This document shows positions 1-11,138 of a stretch of DNA of 64,000 nt, piece after piece; positions within the stretch are counted from its first letter, which is position 1; every line of letters begins with the position of its first letter. Source of the stretch: Istiophorus platypterus (lineage: Eukaryota > Chordata > Actinopteri > Istiophoriformes > Istiophoridae); assembly GCA_016859345.1 (NCBI GenBank), contig CM029115.1, forward strand, positions 14,234,001 through 14,298,000, written 5' to 3'. Both the position numbers and the translations under genes were made by a program. Under the pieces are notes generated by a model, which did not search any database, was not told the DNA's origin, and saw only the letters and a program-made list of their open reading frames with translations.

Positions 1-756
1 ACAAAAAGTTGATTGAGTTTTAGCAGCATAAAATTTCTGATTACCACTTGTCACTGAACTGTTGAATGGTTATCTAGTCACTGAAAGTAGATGTCTTATA
101 GAAATATATTATTTGTCTGAATTGTTTTAGTTGTGATGATCCTACAGTATGATGGCAGCGCAGATATTACTTAAAAGGCCCCGAAAACCTAGTTTCTCTA
201 TCAACTTCTCAATGTTCATGTTCATAACTCCTGTTCAGTGTTCATAACTCCTGTTCATGAAGGAGTTATGGTCCTTCATGAACAGTTTTCGTTGAGCATT
301 ACTGGTTATTTCAGATGTGCTATTTCTGTGTTTGTGCATTTTTCTGTGCTCTTCTCACAGTGGATGGGGCTCAATTGGAAAAAAATATCACATAATTCTG
401 GGCATCAAATTCGCATTTAGCAATATTTGAATCAAAGTCAGATGACAGTTTACTTGTTTGGTATCTGATGTCGCAAGCACCATTAATTCAAACCCGCCCA
501 CCAACACAAACCATCTGAACAAAACTGAGTTTCTGAGTGTCAAACACTAAATACACTCAACTGACTAAATAAATAACACCTAAGATTGTTTTTTTTTTGT
601 TTGTTTTTTTTAAACTTTAAATGTTGTTTTGTCATTAAGATTTTAAACCAAGTTTTCAGGAGCTTCATTTTTAAGATTTAAGATTAATTTTGTATAATCA
701 TGCTTTGGAGGTTAATTTGTACAGTACCAATGAATGTATGTTAAACTAGCCAGTAG

Positions 757-1010
757 TGCTGCAGTGATTAGTCGATACAAGTACTAGTCCAATGACAAAA
801 AATAAATCAAACACAATTTTGATAATCAATGAATTGTTTAAGTCATTTATTAAGCAAAAATGCAAATCAGTTGACGGTTTTAGCTTCTCAAATGTGAGAA
901 TTTGTATCCTTTAAATCGCATATCTTTGGGTTTTGATCATTTGGTCGGACATTAGTCATTTTGAAGTCCCTTGAACATTTTGACTATCTAGCTGATAATT
1001 AATTAATAAT
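757..1010. repeat. Degenerate dispersed repeat, copy 1
   Basis: This block begins with a CTGCAGTGATTAGTCGAT-like end and carries an internal segment reading AATCGCATATCTTTGGGTT, followed by a 'tggtcggaca' motif. The same internal segment recurs at about 5440-5545. From memory this resembles a very common teleost non-autonomous DNA transposon-like repeat with 'attaatcgattaatcg' ends. The family name was not verified. It has no coding capacity. Confidence 0.55.
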
Positions 1011-2154
1011 TCTAGTATCAAAAAACTGGACAACTGGTATTGAGGTAAAAAAAAAAAAAATGCATGACATAGCTACATCAGAGTAGACGTGGATTAGGAC
1101 TACAGAGTGCACATGTCCACACACACACTGATGGACAGGGTGGCCCCGTTCCAACTGCTGTCTTTCTTCAACAGAGCCTGATCTAGGGTCTGGGGATGGA
1201 CCGTTTGGCACAGCCTCCCCTAGTTTCTACAGGGATAAACGAGCAGGTGTGCTTCCATATCGACTATCTTCTCCTCTGTCCTCCGACACCAAGGTTGAAG
1301 GGAAGTAGCTCCCCCTGCTCACCCTGAGGATCACAGGCTGGGTTGACTCCCCCTCCTAACGGTCTCATCAGCACTCAACAGATGTAGATCTTATCTGATA
1401 CCCTCTCTGGGCTTTGCTGTCAGATTTAGGATGGGGAACACCTCAGGGAATCTCCACTGATACTCCATAATGCTCCTCGTCCGTCGGGAAACTGAGAGCT
1501 AGTTTGACCTCCACCCACTGCCATAAACCAAACACCTAAATATACATCATACACCCAGCAGCTCCTTCTGTGTCTCATTTCTTTGGCTACACAACTAAAG
1601 CCTCAGATGTTGTTTGAAAAATTTGAATTTTCTGTTGCGCTCCTCAGGCTACAGACAGCTCTGGACAATAAAGGTCATTTAGACTAATCGATTGAGGGAG
1701 AAATCAGATGTGAGAAAAGAGACTGGATTTGAGTTCGTATTGCTTTCACAATGTAACTGCAATCTGAAGAGATTCCATTATTTAAGTATATTGAGCATGT
1801 ACAGTTTGCAGGACACAATTACACACACAAACCTCTTCTTCTAGTATTAAATTTGTTATACTTGTATCATAATGTTTAACTCAATGTTATGTAGTGCACT
1901 AAAAAATGAAGTCATCTCTAACTGAGATATGTGTTGCTAACAGTTATTTGTAGTTTTCTAGTGTGAGTCTTTTCCCCGTTTAAGTACATGCTGATAACGT
2001 GATTTAATAAACAACAATATATTTACATTTAATCCAATCCTTTTAAACATGTGCATTTGGATTTTGCTGCCTATCAATGGAAATAATCATAAATAATACA
2101 TGCTGATATGAAACCTTGCTGTCCATTTCATTAAATCAAGCACCCCCCCCCTAC

Positions 2155-2173
2155 ATACACACACACACACACA
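2155..2173. repeat. (CA)n microsatellite
   Basis: Short run of CA dinucleotides in the non-coding flank, preceded by a run of cytosines. Confidence 0.85.
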
Positions 2174-2434
2174 TTGAGGGAAGAGCAAAACTGTTAACAG
2201 AACTTGAACATATTTTTACCACTACTGTGCTGGTAAACTTTGACTGCTTAAACTGTCCAGATGAAAAGACTTGAGAATTGTTTTTTCATCTTATATCAAA
2301 CTTATTTGTGAAACTATTTAAAAATGATCAATGTAGTTTATTTTGTATGCTGTTGTGTAACCATTTCATATTTTGAACTTTTTTCTTGCAAATGTGTTAT
2401 TGTGTTAAGATAATCCTGCCTAGATTATTGGTGT

Positions 2435-2440
2435 AATAAA
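2435..2440 (+). terminator. Possible plus-strand poly(A) signal
   Basis: A canonical AATAAA hexamer is followed by a T-rich stretch (about 2448-2460). It would suit the 3' end of a plus-strand gene lying to the left of the window, convergent with rhbdd3. Such hexamers also occur by chance in AT-rich sequence. Confidence 0.3.
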
Positions 2441-2806
2441 ATAATGTTCATTGTTTTTTAAACATGTCATCTGTCTTAATTTTTGTTCCAACATTACTCA
2501 TTTAAACATTGTCATAATGTAAATATATTACATTCACTCTGATGTACATGAGTAGATACAGAAGCTATCTCAAATTGTCAAGTTTACATTTACCCTTAAT
2601 TATACTCACTCACATGGAGGAAAAACAACTAAAATCTTTTCTCCCCACTTTTCCATGGGAATTCTGATAATTATAATGGTTCAAGGAGAAGCCCACAGGG
2701 TAAATCCTCAGTATTGAAGCTCAGCAAAACCCAAGCATTATTTATGTCCAGTTTACTGCATAAGTGCAAATACTGTTAAAGACCCAGTCCGAGAGTTTGA
2801 GGTCGT

Positions 2807-4909
2807 CTAGTTGCTCTGTGGTGGCAGAGGGCTCTTTCCCTTTGAAACCACCACTGCTTGTTCACCAACGCTCCCATCAATAAGCAAAGAGATGGCGCCA
2901 TCTAGCTGTTTTGAGGCTGCTAGTGCCACTACAGCTTTCTCGGTGGGGAAGCCCATCTTCTCCAGCTGCTGGAGTCTGAGAGAAAACGCTGGTCTTTTAG
3001 TCAAATGTGAATTATTACTTGAAATCACACAGATAAAACTGTACTTCTGATGTAATGTGAAAAAAACAAGTCTGCCCATTCACAGAGAGTGCAACAATGT
3101 ACGTGGTAATAATAAATTATTACTAACCGCAACGAAGAAACTGATGATTTAGGGACTTCCACTTTTGCATCGGGGTCATTGGGAGCTTCCTGTAATGAGG
3201 CCAGTATCCCTGCTCTTAGCATCTGCTCCTCCAACACCTCTGCCTCAGACAGTGCAGCAGACTCCTCGATCATCCATGCAGGCATAGGCTCGATCCATGG
3301 GTGGTTGTTCAGAACAGAGGGGTCCCTTGAGGGGGGAGCAGCTGCCTGATTTAGAGGTGTCATCTGAGAAAGTGATCTAGATCTGTGACAACAGATGAAT
3401 TTGAAATGATAAAATCTGCCACTGTGGACATTCAGTAAGACTTTTGTTGTGAGATGAATCACACCTCTGTGAGGTAGTGTAGGTGGGCAATCTGAACCTC
3501 GCTGAGGTGGAAACATATGCCCAATCAGGAAGGAAATCCATGAACCTGGCCTCCTCCAGCTCCTGTAACATCCCAATGAAAGGCTGATGATCTGAGAGGT
3601 GTATTAAGTAATATAAAAAAGACTTAATGGAATAATTGTGTTATTGATATGGAAATACACTTCATTACAGATTAACTAGGGAAGGGCAGATTTTGGCTCA
3701 AACCCTCAGTAATAAATAAGACATGTCTATTATGGTTTATCTAGATGATTACAATTTAATTTAATTGAAATATGATTAAAGATACATAAAAGGGTGTCTA
3801 GGAATTACTAAAACTAATAATCATGGTTAAATACAGTAAAAAAAAGTATTCTATCTAATTGTTCTGAGGGGCAAAGTTGAAGAAAATATGAGACATATAA
3901 ATTTGTTATCCAGTACCTTTAGTTACCCTGCACATCCACTCTGGTGTTTTCAAATCATTCTGGCTGACTAGAACTCCAGTACAGTTGTTGTTTGGAGGAG
4001 ATTTGGTGGAAGTTACAGGAGGTCCTCCTTTTTTAAATACTAATAAAATTGATAGAGTTGTATGTCCTACCCTAAAGAGTTGAACAAAACTAACAGGAAA
4101 AAGTGTCCACACCCACACAGTTCTCAACTGATGTCGAATTAGTCAGAATAAGCGAAAACGAGAAGTGTGTGGTTGTACACTGGGCGTTTAGCAGCTTTAA
4201 GGCATCCATCAAGGGATAAGCTAACATATTTGCCTGAGTAAAGATTAACTATGCATGAAGAGGAAAGGATACAGTTATGTCCGATGCATATTGCGCAAAA
4301 ATGAAGCAGGGCAGGTGTCCCCGGCAGCAGCAGCAGACCAATCAGTAGGAGAATCCAGGGGAGAAACCAGACTGGCAAACACCTCAGCACCCTCCGCTGC
4401 GTCACCTGCCGGCACTGTGCTGTAAACAGAGCCAGCTGGGTGGCAGAGTAGCCACAGATCCGACTTGCCTCACCGCCACCTACGAAGAGGACCAGGGTGT
4501 AAAGAGGAGGTAATATGGTCATTGTCAGGATGGAGAGGGTGAGGAAGGCGACCGTCCCCCATCGACGCTCCTGACACGGTCCGAGCAGCAGCAGGAGGGC
4601 AACGCTGACCAGCAGGGAGGGCAGCTCATCGTGACTGAGGGCATACAGGAACAAATCTGAGGACAGGGGGGGAGGAAAAACCTGTTTTATGCTTTGATTC
4701 CACCAAATCTGAACTATCTGAATGTAAGAGCACACAGGACGGTTACCTCTGAACCTCGGGAATTCTCCACCTGGACCTAAACTGAGACTTGCCTGGACAC
4801 CCCAAGCATACACCAGCAGCATGAGCGTTAGTAATGAAGACGTCCCCAGACAGAACCCCGGGTAATCTGATCCAAACCAGGACCGTACTGACAACATGCG
4901 ACCAAGCAT
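2807..4909 (-). CDS. rhbdd3: Rhomboid domain-containing protein 3 (RHBDD3)
   Basis: Coding exons read on the minus strand: 4909-4747, 4656-4273, 4233-4181, 3583-3465, 3382-3128 and 2975-2807. They sum to 1143 nt, or 380 residues, against 386 in human. Residues 15-182 are a hydrophobic rhomboid-like membrane core. The position of the GxSG catalytic serine reads S-R-I-C-G-Y, with Cys122 in place of Ser, so the protein is probably a non-proteolytic rhomboid relative. His181 is kept. The tail carries a UBA domain (about 322-358) with the MGFP loop at 332-335; the stretch from SKSSVSSLRLQQLE onward is almost identical to human, which identifies the gene. In mammals RHBDD3 restrains immune-cell activation by binding ubiquitin chains through its UBA domain. 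The phase-0 junction of exons 3 and 4 (4181/3583) is the least certain splice. The gene sits head to head with ewsr1. Confidence 0.93.
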
Positions 4910-6043
4910 TATTTAAGATAGTGTAGTTCCTCCACTCACTCGTCCAACATATGTTGTTGCTCATTACACGCACGGCGCCTTGACAGAGGACTGATACAGA
5001 GCTGGAGTCCTTAAAAGCAGCATAATTCTGCAAGTGGCTGCAAAGTCCTCTAATATTTTTACTCGTCACATCCTCTCTGCCAACGCCGCTGGACTCGTAC
5101 GAAGAGCCTGCGGGTTGAACTGATGCTGTAAAATGATTATATCCTAAAAACAGGAGTAAAAAGTATTTTCTATGTGAGAAAACTCCCAGCGTGAAAGTGT
5201 TTACGAGGCTAACGGGGCGGCCTCATCCTCACCACTCTTCTTCCTTGTATCTATTGGCGGTTGATAACTTAGCGTAAAGGCGCATTACCGCCACCAAGAG
5301 GACACACTGCGAGTAGGTACATTTCTCGTGCGTCCTCTGCATCTTCGAAACAGTTAATTAAATGACCTATAGTGCTATGAAAAAATTCATGAATAATATT
5401 TTTTGTCAATGGGAAGAAATTAAATTTTTATCAAGCACAATCTCTAGCTGGTTCCAGCTTCTCCAATGTAAGGATTTTGGTGAATTTCTCTATTTCAAAT
5501 GGGAGAAAATCGAATATCTTTGGGTATTTGAGTGTTGGTTGGACAAAAAAAAAACATTGGATGGAGTAAATATATAAAGCGGGCCCGGACTACAGGTAAA
5601 ATGAAATACTCAAATCAACAATGACACTTCAAAAATGTACTTAAGCGTAGTACTTGAGTAATTTTACCCAGGCCTCCGCTTTTCACTTCTGATATTTTCT
5701 ACATTCCAGGGGACTCTCTTTTGAAATCTTATTGTATTTTACTTATTTCATCGTTACCTAATTTTCTCCTGTACGGTCGATTTCATTCCCCTGTTCAGTT
5801 TAAACCCCACTCACATCAGCACCTACATGCATTTATTCTTTACGGAGATGTCAGAGTCGTAGTTTTATATTATTTAAAGTCTTAGGATGTTAATCCCAAC
5901 GTGAGAGTGATTATCATCCAGGCGCCCATGTCACCGTTTAAGTAAGCGCCCGTAGATCTCGCGATATTTTGTGGTCCCCGCGAAGAGAAGAGCACCTCTC
6001 AAGCAACCAGCTCTATCCAGTCGTCTTGCACAGGAGAACTGAA
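4910..6043. promoter_or_regulatory. Shared head-to-head promoter region of rhbdd3 and ewsr1
   Basis: The two start codons lie 1134 bp apart in divergent orientation, so this interval must hold both 5' UTRs and both promoters. CpG dinucleotides cluster near each end (about 5060-5300 and 5940-6060). A TCTCGCGAT sequence at 5957-5965, about 80 bp before the ewsr1 ATG, resembles the TCTCGCGAGA element found at many housekeeping vertebrate promoters. No TATA box is evident at a sensible distance. A dispersed repeat (about 5385-5560) sits in the middle and separates the two CpG-richer ends. Transcription start sites cannot be placed from sequence alone. Confidence 0.6.
5385..5560. repeat. Degenerate dispersed repeat, copy 2
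   Basis: It shares with the copy at 757-1010 a string of motifs in the same order: a 'caatg' or 'caaatg' segment beside 'gcttctc', then a sequence close to AATATCTTTGGGTATTTG, then 'ttggtcggaca' or 'ttggttggaca'. It lies in the rhbdd3/ewsr1 promoter interval. No coding capacity was found. Confidence 0.55.
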
Positions 6044-7114
6044 ATGGCGTCGGCTCCGGGTGAGTGCACAATTCACATACTTTACGCCGAGTTTAAAGAA
6101 TTCGCGGCGTTTCGATTAAAGATAAAGGCGAGCGGATTTATTTTGAAATGGATTACGTCCGAACAATCCGTCTTTTTTCGGTTTACATTCAATGTAACAT
6201 CGTGGGAATTTTCCCTAGCGCCAGGCGCAAGGCCTAGTCGCGTTAGCTCATTGAGTCGATGCGATTTTTTTTTTTCCCGCCGGACAGTTTATGCATGCGG
6301 AGATCGATAATTGAAACCAGATTATCGTTTTTAAAACACTTATTTTAATAAATCCACGCATACGCTACGATTTCTGTCCGGTTTCGAGGCGCCGTGGTGC
6401 GTGAGGAGTAGCGAGGCGACCGTTGCCCCGGTGCCGTTGAATGGCGACCTACGACCGGTCTGCGTAACGTGCTACTGGCGCGCAAAGTGTGTTTTGTTCT
6501 GGTGCGGAGTCGCTGCCTAACGAAGCTTTTTGCTTTTTTTTGCTTGTTGTTGAACAGATTACACCTCCTACAACCAGACCAGCGCTCAGCAGGGGTAAGA
6601 CTCACTGGATGCAAAGTTGTTTTATAAGAACCAGTTTAGCTAAAGTGGATAATCGCCAGTACATTTTTCTCGAATGGTGTATTTGAGTACAGTTTTCCCG
6701 GTATTTGCCTATTCACGTACTTGCTACTTTATACCTCTACGCTAACATTTAAAAAGTGAATTAGTGTACTTTTTACTTCACTAAATTAATCTGCTGTAGT
6801 GTCTTAATTATCATATGGAGATATTGCAGGAGGGGGGCGGTATTTATTGAAATGTATTGTTTAAGATCGTGGTTCCTAACATGTTGTGAGTAATCCAACA
6901 TCTCACGAAAATCCAAGATTATAGAAGCCCAAAAACTTAATACAGATTTGTTATCAGAACTTTGTTTCTGTTTCGTCTTTATTCTCCCATCAATCATTTC
7001 ATGTCCTCAAGATTTATTTGGTGACCCTTTGGAAAGGTTCCCAACCTCCTAGGTTAGGGCCCAATGGATTAACTGGTTATAGCTATCTATCTCTATCTCT
7101 CTATCTCTCTCTCT

Positions 7115-7159
<45 letters not shown>

Positions 7160-10100
7160 AAAACTAGCCCCCTCAAGCAATTACAACAGCAAAATGTTGC
7201 TTATATCTGAGTTTACAATCTAGTAATGTCAGGTAGAATAGAGTAAGTACATTTGGCTGATATTACTTTCCTACCTTTACATAAGTATGTTTTTGAGTGC
7301 AGCACTATTACTTGTAGTGGAATGTTTTTATATTCCTATATTGTCACATCTGCTTCACAAAGAGCTCCGAGTAATCCCTCCACCCCTGCGGTGTTATTGA
7401 GAGAACACACAATATTTAGGTCCACAGAGACCCAATATTATCTAATGCTAAAACCTTTTTGTTTGCACAGGTATGCCTCATATGCTGCCCAGCCATCACA
7501 AAGTTATGGGCAGTCAGCACAGGTGAGAACTGATTGCCTTGTGTGGATCAAGTTATTTTTAACTATTTATCTATTTATATTTTAATATACATTTTAATTG
7601 TAAGATGGTGGTTATTCTTTTTTAATATGTTTTAGATCTATTGAATTTTCACGTAAAAATATAGATCAAAGCACACTCTGTTGACACATCAATAAACAGG
7701 GGAGTATTAGGAATGGGAAATTAATATAAGTTTAATTCAGATCAGCTAAAGCAAATGTGATGTTGGTCTGATTAAGAAAGTTGTTTAAATGATTATAGAT
7801 ATCAATATTCAAGTTTAATGTTTTTTGTTCATGGTAAATGATTACTCATTTTACTTCATGTTGATGTTTATTCTGCCTGGCAGCTAAAGTATTTTGTTTC
7901 CCCTCAGCAGAGCTATGGCCAGCAAAATTATGGATCATATGCCCAACCTGCTGCTGCTGACAGCAGTTATACCCAGACAACACCTGCTGCTGGAGGTTAC
8001 CCTCAGCAGCAGCAACAGTATGGGTCCTCATATGGCCAGCCAGCTTCAGGTCGGTTAATTAAGTTGGGTCATTTGACTCTTACATGGTGTGGGCTGTGTT
8101 GGACTGAACAATAGCAGGCCCAGACACAAAAAATCACATTGAAAATGCCTAGATGAAAATCAGATGAAAGTCATTTTCGTCAACACTAAGATTGAATTCT
8201 AGTTCATCATGCGGTTTATCTGGAGTGTGGTTAGTTTGTTGTTTGTTTGTTTTTAAAAGATGTACCCTTATCTTTTTTTTTTTTTTTTGGCTACCCTGCT
8301 GCTGCTGCCCAGTCTACCACTCATAGCTACTCACAGTCAGCTCAGCTCAGGGCCAGTGGGAGCCAGTGGTTATGAGAGTACCCCAGCTGCTGCAGCTCCA
8401 GCTGCTTCCCAGTCTTATGGCTCTCAGCCAGGGTATACTTCCCAGTCTGCTTACCCTGGTTATGGACAGCAGGCTGCTCCCACTGCACCACAGAGGTATG
8501 TACTCCTTGGATTTGTACCAAATAACATGTGAATTCTACAAGAACACAGTTATCTTTTCAATATATACTGTCCTACTGTGTCTCAATCAGCTACAATTCC
8601 AACAGCCAGCCGGGTAGTTACAACCAAAATAGCTACACCCAGCCAGCGGGATATGGCCAGCAACAGCCTGGCTACCAGGCCCAGCAGGCAAGCTACGGCC
8701 AGCAGCAGGGATACCAGCCACAGACCCAGCAGCAGCAACAGGCTCCTCCTGCCTATCCTCCTCAGGCTGCTGGTTCCTATGGGCAGCCTCCATCCAACCA
8801 GTACGGCCAGCAAGGTGGACCACCCAGTTACAATCAGTCCAGCCATTACAGTATGTTCTTGTTTTTTTTTCTTTGCATCTGTGCTTTGATGTTCATTCAC
8901 ACTTTTAAGCTTAATGTCACAGAAAAAAGCCTTTGATGACCATTTTGTTGCATTTGTGCTCATCTTTTGTAGATAATTACAGACAAGATGGCCAGGGTGG
9001 AGGTTCTGGTTACTCTGGCTCTGAGCCTTCAAGGTACCCAGGGGCAGGGGAGAGCAGGGGCCCTGGCAGGGACGGCTTTGATCGAGGTGGAATGATGCAT
9101 CGTGGGCGTGGAGGCATGGGCCGTGGCATGGGGTAAGTGTCTCTCCTTAGCACTTAACTTAACTTAAGTATTTTGACTCTACAGGTGCTGGGGCGACTTG
9201 GAGCAGGGCTGAGATAAGTCCCTTTCAGATATAGTGGTGAAAATTAAAAGTAATATACCATCAATTTATACAAATTTATTCATTTAAAAATAGAAAAGAT
9301 GATTAATTATGAGCCTCTCCTGTAATGCCCAAGGGCTGTGATGGCAGGTGTAGTATATGCCTACACTGGCAGCAGTTGTAGCTATTGTACAGACTCTCTC
9401 AGCCCTGCCTCTCATTTGGTCAAAGGTAAGAAAAAGGTTTGTCCCTTTTTTTGATAAGAGACCTGTGCATAAACATTTTATAGTGAACAGTTGATATTCT
9501 AGAACATGATTTGACTAGGAGCCCAAATCAAAAAGTTTTAGGGTAACTGAAAAGAATTTGATTGTTCAGGAAAAGTGATAAATGTATTGAAAGGATATCA
9601 TTTCTATTATTTATGATAAAATTATAAACAGTTTCCTTTATGGAACATTCAAAAACTGTGTCAGCAATACCCTTTAATCAGTTTCTCACCATGGTTGATT
9701 ATTCCACACTTTGAGTTGATAAAAGAAGAATGCAATTGGATGTTGCACAAGTCCTGCAACCAGCTATTACGGAGTCCTTATCTAAACTTTAAGTTTGTCA
9801 TAGTAACGTTCCAACATAGCACTGATATTTTAAGCAATTTATAAATAGACACTGGCCTCATGCAGTACATTCTGTTGGATTCACATTTATGCTTACTTGA
9901 GTGCGATATTTGGGTCAATGTATTTCCCCTTGAAAACCCCCCTTTTTTTTTACTTAAAAACACATTCATTGTGTTTTCAGTTTGTGGAATCAAGGCTGTC
10001 ACTGGCAATAAGTATTTGTCCTCATTTGACTGGCCCAAGGAATTAACACAAATGGGAAAATTACACGTTTAAAAATAGCAGAGTCAGATGTGGCAATGGA

Positions 10101-11083
10101 ACTGAAAGACCTCAGATAAATTGCAGCAACTACAAAGGGACAGAAAAAATGAGGAACTATCTGTTTTGTTAAGGTCCTTAGTGGATTTTCTGCTTGTAGC
10201 TTCAACATTGGTCGTAGAAGATGATCAGAAGTCATCACTTTATACCATCTCTTGTACTACAACAAGTTGTTGAATCACTTAAATGGGTTTTTGTGGTCCA
10301 AGTTTTAATAGCCAGCTGAGCTGGTATTTATCAATGGTAACTGTAAAGTTTCATTAAGGTCAAAACAGATTGAAAAGTAAATTTGATACATGTTACGCAT
10401 GTTTTTCTAGCTTTGCCAACCATGTAGTGGCATTCCTTGACATATTTTAAAAGGAAAAAAAAACTTGTTTTGGTTAAATAACATGAAAAAATACAGGACT
10501 TTTCAAGACTGTACACAAATGTACAATATTGTTACTTGAACAATATTTTAGGAGTGCTCAAGGGATTGTCCTAGTCCAGAGACCTTTAGTCCATGGATTT
10601 TGGTGTAGTGTGATCAATTCTAATCTCAGCCTTGCTACAAAAACTGGCGTTCAGGTGTATTATACTTTTTTGTATTTTATATCTTCTGTAGAAGTGTATC
10701 CCTCATAATAGTGAGATTAGAGCTCAGTTGAGCTGGTCCCTGACACATTTACTTTGTTACCCTTGACATACTACTCAAATTTGCTCTTAATGCACATTTG
10801 GCTTTGGAACAGTTTATTCACATTGTCTATTATCTGTATAGCTGGAAATGTTTTGACCCAACTCGAAATCAAATTCACTTACATTTAACTCTCCTAAAAA
10901 GGAATGAAAATGGTTACCAAGAGAGAGGTCAGGGGTATTAAGGTGATCAGAGGTTGTGCATATGTTTTGGTATAGGGTTATCACTGCTGTAAAACTAAAA
11001 GATTAAAAACTCAGAGCACTCTTTGGTATAATTTTGGAGCGAAATTTCATTTTTTGGTATTGGTAAAGATCTGTCTCTCTCTC

Positions 11084-11138
<55 letters not shown>

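Larger units (their letters stand above)
1..2806. other. Non-coding flank downstream of rhbdd3
   Basis: No open reading frame here resembles a known protein. The stretch is AT-rich and holds a degenerate dispersed repeat (about 757-1010), a short CA run near 2155-2173 and a plus-strand AATAAA at 2435-2440. In human the gene on this side of RHBDD3 is EMID1, which runs convergently towards it, so part of this stretch could be the 3' UTR of that neighbour. That is inference: no coding exon of it is visible. The rhbdd3 3' UTR must also lie here, directly below 2807, but no canonical minus-strand poly(A) signal could be assigned with confidence. Confidence 0.5.

Noticed and set aside
3906..4127. 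Minus-strand open frame between rhbdd3 exons 3 and 4
   Set aside because: No similarity to RHBDD3, and no pair of splice sites was found that inserts it in phase. The direct join of exons 3 and 4 keeps the frame.
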